From: Bacilli bacterium
Lineage (GTDB): Bacteria; Bacillota_I; Bacilli_A; RF39; UBA660
Length of the DNA: 19,613 bases
Assembly (NCBI GenBank): GCA_900772435.1
Contig: CAAHEM010000091.1
Location: forward strand, 1-19,613
Reading direction: 5' to 3'
Shown here: positions 16,415 to 19,613 of the stretch, in pieces
Layout: each line of letters opens with the position of its first letter
Numbering within the stretch: the first letter of the stretch is position 1
Program-made: the position numbers and the translations under genes
Notes under the pieces: generated by a model
What the model was told of the DNA's origin: nothing
The model's input: only the letters and a program-made list of their open reading frames with translations
Database searches by the model: none

Positions 16415-16705
16415 GTGGATGTAGAGAGAGTTAAAGAAAGAAACAAAAGAGTTGCTAAAGCAAATGAAAGATTTAAAAAAATAATTTCATATAATGTTAG
16501 ATATTATAGAACTATGCGAGGAATGGATGAAGATGAATTGGCATCTTATCTTGGTAAAAAGGGACAATATATTAAAAAGTTAGAAAATGGAGAGTTAAAA
16601 GCTAATCCTCCTATTGATACTATTGATAAGGTAGCATGGGCTTTAGGTGTACCTTTTATTGCGATAATTAAAGATAGGAATGGTAAAAATGAAAAAAATG
16701 AATAG
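16415..16705 (+). CDS. XRE-family helix-turn-helix regulator
   Basis: A small DNA-binding regulator of 96 residues from the preferred GTG start. The HTH spans about 24-80: ISYNVRYYRTMRGMDEDELA leads into the recognition part (SYLGKKGQYIKKLENGE), then DTIDKVAWALGVPF, the normal XRE order. It probably represses or activates the operon it heads. The GTG at 16415 is chosen because AAGGTGG (16401-16407) lies 7 bases upstream. The in-frame ATG at 16397 would coincide with or precede the predicted transcript start and has no ribosome site. The upstream dyad in the promoter suggests autoregulation. The 3' end overlaps the next gene, and no other regulator is seen in the window. Confidence 0.85.
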   Translation: MDVERVKERNKRVAKANERFKKIISYNVRYYRTMRGMDEDELASYLGKKGQYIKKLENGELKANPPIDTIDKVAWALGVPFIAIIKDRNGKNEKNE

Positions 16706-17033
16706 TTTTTTTAAAACAAGTCATGAAACTTTTGGATATTTTGTTTCTAATATGCAACTTGATTTACAAAAGAAAGATAAAGTATATTCTAAATTAGAAA
16801 TAAATAATCAACAACTTTTAAAAAAGTATTCTAATGTAAATAAAGTGCTTGAAAGTACAAATCCCAATAGTTTAAATAGTAAAGAATGTTTAGCTTTAAT
16901 AGAAATACTAAAAAATCTTTTAAATCAAAAGTATATAGAACTAGAAGAAATGTTCTTTAAAGGACAATATGAAATGTTATATACATTAAATAGAATGGAT
17001 TATTTTGATAAAGATATTGACAATAAAAGTTAA
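16689..17033 (+). CDS. Small helical protein of unknown function
   Basis: Not recognised. From the ATG at 16689 it has 114 residues, rich in Lys, Glu, Asn and Leu and predicted to be almost all helix, with coiled-coil character at LEINNQQLLKKYSNVNKVLE and again near LIEILKNLLNQKYIELEEMF. No membrane segment or signal peptide is present. The start is uncertain: ATG 16680 is 3 codons earlier, but AGGA at 16676-16679 fits 16689 better. It overlaps the end of the XRE gene and ends 25 bases before the DUF3848-like gene, so it lies within the same operon. Its role may be structural or regulatory; no function is claimed. Confidence 0.65.
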   Translation: MKKMNSFFKTSHETFGYFVSNMQLDLQKKDKVYSKLEINNQQLLKKYSNVNKVLESTNPNSLNSKECLALIEILKNLLNQKYIELEEMFFKGQYEMLYTLNRMDYFDKDIDNKS

Positions 17034-17058
17034 TATCTTTTTAGATTGGAGGAAGAAA

Positions 17059-17724
17059 GTGAAATCAAATAAAACATTATTAGATGAATTAAATATTAAA
17101 TTAGAAAAAGAATATAATGAATTTATACAAGAAATAATAAAATTAGATCCTTTAAGTATTATTAATAAAACTTATGAAATAACTTTAAAGCAAGAAATTA
17201 AAGATTTGTATGTTGATAGTGATATTCTTGATAGATATGAAATTAAAGCACTTCTTGAAAGAAATAACACTTTAAAATATCTATATGAGTCTTGGCTTGA
17301 ATATGATTTTGATATTCATAAGGAAGTGGAAGAATTAGTACAAGAAGATATAAATGAACTATGTAGGGAATATGTTGATAAACATCTATTAAGTTGTAAA
17401 GATGATAATAAGTATATTATTATTAGTGACACATTAGAAGAACTAAATAATTATGATTTTTGTTATCATATAAAACAAAAATATGGACTAGGAGAGTATG
17501 AAACTTTCAGTCCGTTGTTGGTTAAAGAAATACTTGATAGTGGTGGTACGAGATACTTATATGACTTTTTTAATGATGTTAAAGATAATGAACAATTAAA
17601 ATATTTAGTAGATATAAATACCTTTAATAGTAATTTTTATAATAATATTGAAGAAAAGATATTACCTATTTTAAAAGAAACTATAACAAGAGAGAAAAAA
17701 CAAAAAGATAAAGAGGAAAGATAA
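17059..17724 (+). CDS. DUF3848-like element protein
   Basis: A cytoplasmic protein of 221 residues from GTG 17059. The N-terminal ~100 residues match the general pattern of DUF3848, a domain seen on Tn1549-like elements: a leading LLDELNIKLEKEYNEFIQEI helix, a P-x-x-I-I-x-K-x-Y-E-I-T-x-K-x-x-I segment (DPLSIINKTYEITLKQEIKD), and the later ALLERNNTLKYLYESWLEYD helix. The C-terminal half has no recognised domain. The function of DUF3848 is not known. GTG is chosen because GGAGG (17048-17052) lies 6 bases upstream; a longer ATG start at 17005 lacks a ribosome site and overlaps the previous gene. Its stop overlaps the toprim start in TAATG (17722-17726), so the two are co-translated, suggesting a shared task in replication or transfer. 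Confidence 0.72.
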   Translation: MKSNKTLLDELNIKLEKEYNEFIQEIIKLDPLSIINKTYEITLKQEIKDLYVDSDILDRYEIKALLERNNTLKYLYESWLEYDFDIHKEVEELVQEDINELCREYVDKHLLSCKDDNKYIIISDTLEELNNYDFCYHIKQKYGLGEYETFSPLLVKEILDSGGTRYLYDFFNDVKDNEQLKYLVDINTFNSNFYNNIEEKILPILKETITREKKQKDKEER

Positions 17725-18692
17725 TGGCATACTTTACTCAAGAACAGATAGATAAAGCAAAAGAAATAGATGTATTATCTTATTTGCAAAATAAAAATCC
17801 AGATGAATTAGTATATGAATCAAGAGGTACATATCACACAAGAACACATGATAGTTTAAAGATAAGTAATGGTAAATGGTTTTGGTTTTCAAGAGGAATT
17901 GGTGGGATTACAGCACTAGAATATTTAATACAAGTAGAAGAATATTCATTTACTGAGGCAGTAGAACACTTAATTAACCAAAAAGGAATAGAGAAAAAAT
18001 ACATACCAAAGATAGAACTGACTGAAAAAGAAAAAATAAAAAAGTTAGTTCTACCGAATAAATCTAAATATAATGATAGAGTAATTACTTATTTAACTGA
18101 TAGAGGAATAAGTAAAACTATAGTAGAAGAATGTATAAATAAAGGTTATATTTATCAAACTTATCCACATAACAATGTAGTTTTTGTAGGATTTGATGAA
18201 GAAAATAATCCCAGATATGCAGGAGTTAGAGGAACAAATGCAAGTAGATATATGTGTGATGCTTGTGGTAGTGATAAAGCTTTTTCTTTTAAGCTAAAGT
18301 CAATTATTCCAAATAATGAAGTTCATATATTTGAAAGTGCCATTGATTTATTATCTTATGCGACAATAAAAGAAATGAAAAATGAAAAATGGGATGAAGA
18401 AAATTTATTATCTCTAGCAGGAGTTTATCAAACTTCAAAAGATGTAATAGGTAGTAAAGTGCCTAAAACAATAACAACTTATTTAAAAAATAATCAAAAT
18501 ATAGATACAATTATAGTGCATTTTGATAATGATAATGCAGGAAGATTAGCAACAAAAGCATTAGAATATTCTTTATCAGATAGTTATAAAATAATTGATG
18601 CTCCAGCAGAAAGTGGAAAAGATTATAATGATTTTTTATGTAATATAAAAAATATAAACTGGAAAAGTAAGTATCAAGTTAAAGAAAGATGA
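17724..18692 (+). CDS. DUF3991/toprim primase-like protein
   Basis: A 322-residue protein typical of conjugative elements, probably acting in priming or processing of element DNA. The N-terminal part (about 5-85, VLSYLQNKNPDELVYESRGT to FTEAVEHLI) resembles the CHC2-derived front domain of such primases but lacks a clear zinc ligand set. The DUF3991 part follows (about 110-200), with a Cys pair C178 and C181 in YMCDACGSDKAF. The toprim core has the metal-binding Glu in HIFESAID (E204) and the D-x-D in HFDNDNAG (D268, D270), plus the C-terminal SGKDYNDFL motif. It overlaps the preceding gene by one base and ends in TGA, showing that UGA is a stop here. A structured intergenic region follows directly, consistent with an origin nearby. 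Confidence 0.85.
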   Translation: MAYFTQEQIDKAKEIDVLSYLQNKNPDELVYESRGTYHTRTHDSLKISNGKWFWFSRGIGGITALEYLIQVEEYSFTEAVEHLINQKGIEKKYIPKIELTEKEKIKKLVLPNKSKYNDRVITYLTDRGISKTIVEECINKGYIYQTYPHNNVVFVGFDEENNPRYAGVRGTNASRYMCDACGSDKAFSFKLKSIIPNNEVHIFESAIDLLSYATIKEMKNEKWDEENLLSLAGVYQTSKDVIGSKVPKTITTYLKNNQNIDTIIVHFDNDNAGRLATKALEYSLSDSYKIIDAPAESGKDYNDFLCNIKNINWKSKYQVKER

Positions 18693-18703
18693 AATAGAAG
18701 TCT

Positions 18704-18739
18704 TGGTGCAGACTAAGACTTATGTCTTAGCCAGCACTG
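18704..18739 (+). repeat. Long imperfect hairpin after the toprim gene
   Basis: Arms TGGTGCAGACTAAGAC (18704-18719) and GTCTTAGCCAGCACTG (18724-18739) pair along nearly their full length around a TTAT loop, with two single mismatches and two terminal G-T pairs. It begins 12 bases after the toprim stop. The inner AAGAC can instead pair with GTCTT at 18700-18704, giving an alternative fold. Such a hairpin might be part of an oriT, replication origin or structured RNA. Confidence 0.75.
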
Positions 18740-18761
18740 CAAATGTACTCCTAACATTTGC
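18739..18761 (+). repeat. Second hairpin, abutting the first
   Basis: GCAAATGT (18739-18746) and ACATTTGC (18754-18761) form a perfect 8-bp stem around a 7-base loop (ACTCCTA). It adjoins the preceding hairpin, sharing its last base, so the two are probably one structural unit. No T tail follows it, so it is not a simple terminator. Confidence 0.72.
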
Positions 18762-18766
18762 TGATA

Positions 18767-18791
18767 TTAGGGAAACCCTAAAACCCTTTTT
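18767..18791 (+). terminator. Third hairpin with T tract, probable terminator of the toprim operon
   Basis: TTAGGG (18767-18772) can pair with CCCTAA (18776-18781) in a tight 3-base loop, or its AGGG can pair with CCCT at 18784-18787, which runs straight into TTTT. The second pairing gives a terminator-like end. The two pairings exclude each other. It is the last of three hairpins in a row. Confidence 0.5.
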
Positions 18792-18808
18792 GTTAGCATA
18801 TATACGCT

Positions 18809-18842
18809 TTGTTAAAAAGAATAAAGAAAAATATGATATAAT
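18809..18842 (+). promoter_or_regulatory. Promoter of the lipoprotein gene
   Basis: TTGTTA (18809-18814) is followed after 17 bases by TATGAT (18832-18837). Overlapping it is a perfect extended -10, TGATATAAT (18834-18842). Transcription would start near 18845-18850, leaving a leader of about 45 bases before the ATG at 18895. It lies just after the triple-hairpin region, so the lipoprotein gene begins a new transcript. Confidence 0.6.
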
Positions 18843-18863
18843 TATATATAGAAGTGAAGAACG

Positions 18864-19498
18864 AATAGTAATTTGTTGAAATGGAGGATTGATTATGAGA
18901 AAGACATTATTTGTTATTTTACTATGTGGGGTTATGGCTTTAGGATTAACAGGATGTGGCAAGTCTAGTGTAGAGGATGCTAAAAAAGATTTACAAGAAA
19001 GTCAAGAAAAATATGGTTCCGTTGAAAAAGAAACAACTGATGCTTTAGTTGCAAAATTTAATACTGAAGTAATGGATAATGATGGTTCTTCTTTAAATCC
19101 AGCATCAACTGATTATTTAACTGAACATAATAATCAGTACTGGTATGGATTACTTGATGGAGTTTCATTAGTAATTGTTCCAGAAAAATATACAGGAGAT
19201 AAAGCAACTGACATTGTAGACTATATGCTCATTTATGTAGATAAAGCTAGTAAGTATGGTGATGCTGCACTTACATATGCTAAACATTTAATAAAAGCAA
19301 ATTATAATGAGGCAACGGAAACTGAAATTAATACATTATTAGATGAAGCAAAAACTAAATCGACTACTGGTAAAACAGCATATAACGGAAAAGGTATCTC
19401 TGTTGGTTATTTAGATAGCAGTGATTATTATCAATATCAAGTATTAAGATTTTACAAATAATTATAATTTATTGATTAGTTAGACAAATAGTAATTTG
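18864..19498 (+). repeat. 12-base motif repeated in two adjacent gene leaders
   Basis: AATAGTAATTTG occurs at 18864-18875 and again at 19487-19498. The copies lie 20 and 24 bases before the start codons of two neighbouring genes, just ahead of a GGAGG ribosome site each time. A shared leader element or a small duplication could explain it. The feature spans both copies; the lipoprotein gene between them is not part of the repeat. Confidence 0.5.
18895..19461 (+). CDS. Lipoprotein of unknown function
   Basis: A membrane-anchored lipoprotein of 188 residues. The signal sequence MRKTLFVILLCGVMALGLTG ends at a lipobox L-T-G-C, with Cys21 as the lipidated residue. Mature residues 22-50 are a polar helical stretch (SSVEDAKKDLQESQEKYGSV). 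The rest is an unrecognised globular part with a Tyr-rich end (DSSDYYQYQVLRFYK). ATG 18895 is chosen because GGAGG at 18883-18887 lies 7 bases upstream; a TTG two codons earlier is not needed. It has its own promoter and leader, and the next gene encodes a membrane protein with a similar leader. Exported lipoproteins are common near the transfer genes of such elements, so a role in transfer or surface exclusion is conceivable but not shown. Confidence 0.85.
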   Translation: MRKTLFVILLCGVMALGLTGCGKSSVEDAKKDLQESQEKYGSVEKETTDALVAKFNTEVMDNDGSSLNPASTDYLTEHNNQYWYGLLDGVSLVIVPEKYTGDKATDIVDYMLIYVDKASKYGDAALTYAKHLIKANYNEATETEINTLLDEAKTKSTTGKTAYNGKGISVGYLDSSDYYQYQVLRFYK

Positions 19499-19521
19499 CT
19501 AAATAGATTGGAGGAATGGGT

Positions 19522-19613
19522 ATGAAAAATAAAAATGTATTATTCGCAGTATTAGGTATAATTGTATTAGTAGTGTTAGTGATAGGAGTTTTTTATCATT
19601 TTAGAGATAGAAG
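19522..19613 (+). CDS. N-terminus of a membrane protein (partial)
   Basis: The window ends within this gene. The 30 visible residues begin MKNKNVLFAVLGIIVLVVLV, continue to IGVFYHFRDR, and form one strongly hydrophobic segment flanked by basic residues: a signal anchor or uncleaved signal. GGAGG at 19510-19514 lies 7 bases before the ATG; the ATG at 19516 is too close to that site. It follows the lipoprotein gene by 60 bases and shares its leader motif. Family and function cannot be judged from this fragment. Confidence 0.7.
   Translation, partial: MKNKNVLFAVLGIIVLVVLVIGVFYHFRDR

Larger units (their letters stand above)
2343..19613 (+). mobile_element. Left part of an ICE-like (Tn1549-type) element, right end not in window
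   Basis: From the point where the ATPase gene breaks, all genes are on the + strand and belong to families typical of large conjugative elements of gut Bacillota: parA, parB, Cna_B surface protein plus sortase, small accessory genes, a methylase-helicase fusion over 2,300 residues, an XRE regulator, a DUF3848-like protein and a DUF3991/toprim protein. Neighbouring genes overlap or are tightly spaced. No relaxase, coupling protein, type IV secretion ATPase or integrase is present, so the conjugation and integration modules must lie to the right. A chromosomally integrated plasmid-like element without transfer genes is an alternative. Confidence 0.78.

Noticed and set aside
18720..18962. Reverse-strand 80-codon frame covering the hairpin region and the lipoprotein start.
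   Set aside because: It crosses a strong forward promoter and signal peptide, and has no recognisable domain.
1..19613. CRISPR arrays, tRNA or rRNA genes, insertion-sequence transposases.
   Set aside because: No regularly spaced repeats, cloverleaf, rRNA-like stretch or transposase frame is visible on either strand.

Overview
The window comes from a very AT-rich, low-GC Gram-positive-type bacterium (Bacillota or a gut Mycoplasmatota-like lineage). This is inferred from the strong purine-rich Shine-Dalgarno sites, the short T-tailed terminators, the sortase with a cell-wall-type sorting signal, and the Tn1549-like gene families. UGA is used as a stop (the toprim gene ends in TGA) and Trp is TGG, so this is the standard bacterial code, not the mycoplasma code.

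Region 1 (1-2342) looks chromosomal. It holds the last 21 codons of an unknown gene, a terminator, glyA (serine hydroxymethyltransferase) as a single-gene unit with its own terminator, and then the first ~283 codons of a Ca2+/cation P-type ATPase. The ATPase reading frame breaks exactly inside the conserved M4 motif (V-A-V-P-D/E-G-L-P) and has no phosphorylation domain.

Region 2 (about 2343 to the window end) is the left part of an integrative and conjugative element of the broad Tn1549-like type, all genes on the + strand. The order is: parA-parB; a secreted Glu/Lys-rich protein; a thioester-domain/Cna_B surface protein with its adjacent sortase; four small accessory genes, one a possible OB-fold protein; a 2,367-residue methyltransferase-helicase fusion; a helix-turn-helix regulator; a small unknown; a DUF3848-like protein; and a DUF3991/toprim primase-like protein. 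A cluster of three back-to-back hairpins follows, then a lipoprotein and the start of a membrane protein. No relaxase, VirD4/VirB4 ATPase or recombinase lies in the window, so calling it an ICE is inferred from gene content; the transfer and integration genes would have to lie to the right.

How the parts probably work together: ParA/ParB stabilise the circular form. The surface protein, anchored by the neighbouring sortase, could promote cell contact. The giant methylase-helicase probably handles or protects incoming DNA. The XRE regulator sits behind an apparent self-regulated promoter and heads the DUF3848/toprim operon. The hairpin cluster after the toprim gene is a candidate origin, oriT or structured RNA. 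The most notable observations are the insertion into the ATPase M4 motif with a symmetric junction, the promoter-less parA behind a terminator-like hairpin, the triple hairpin at 18698-18791, and an undescribed secreted cysteine/tryptophan-containing domain at 4325-4888.
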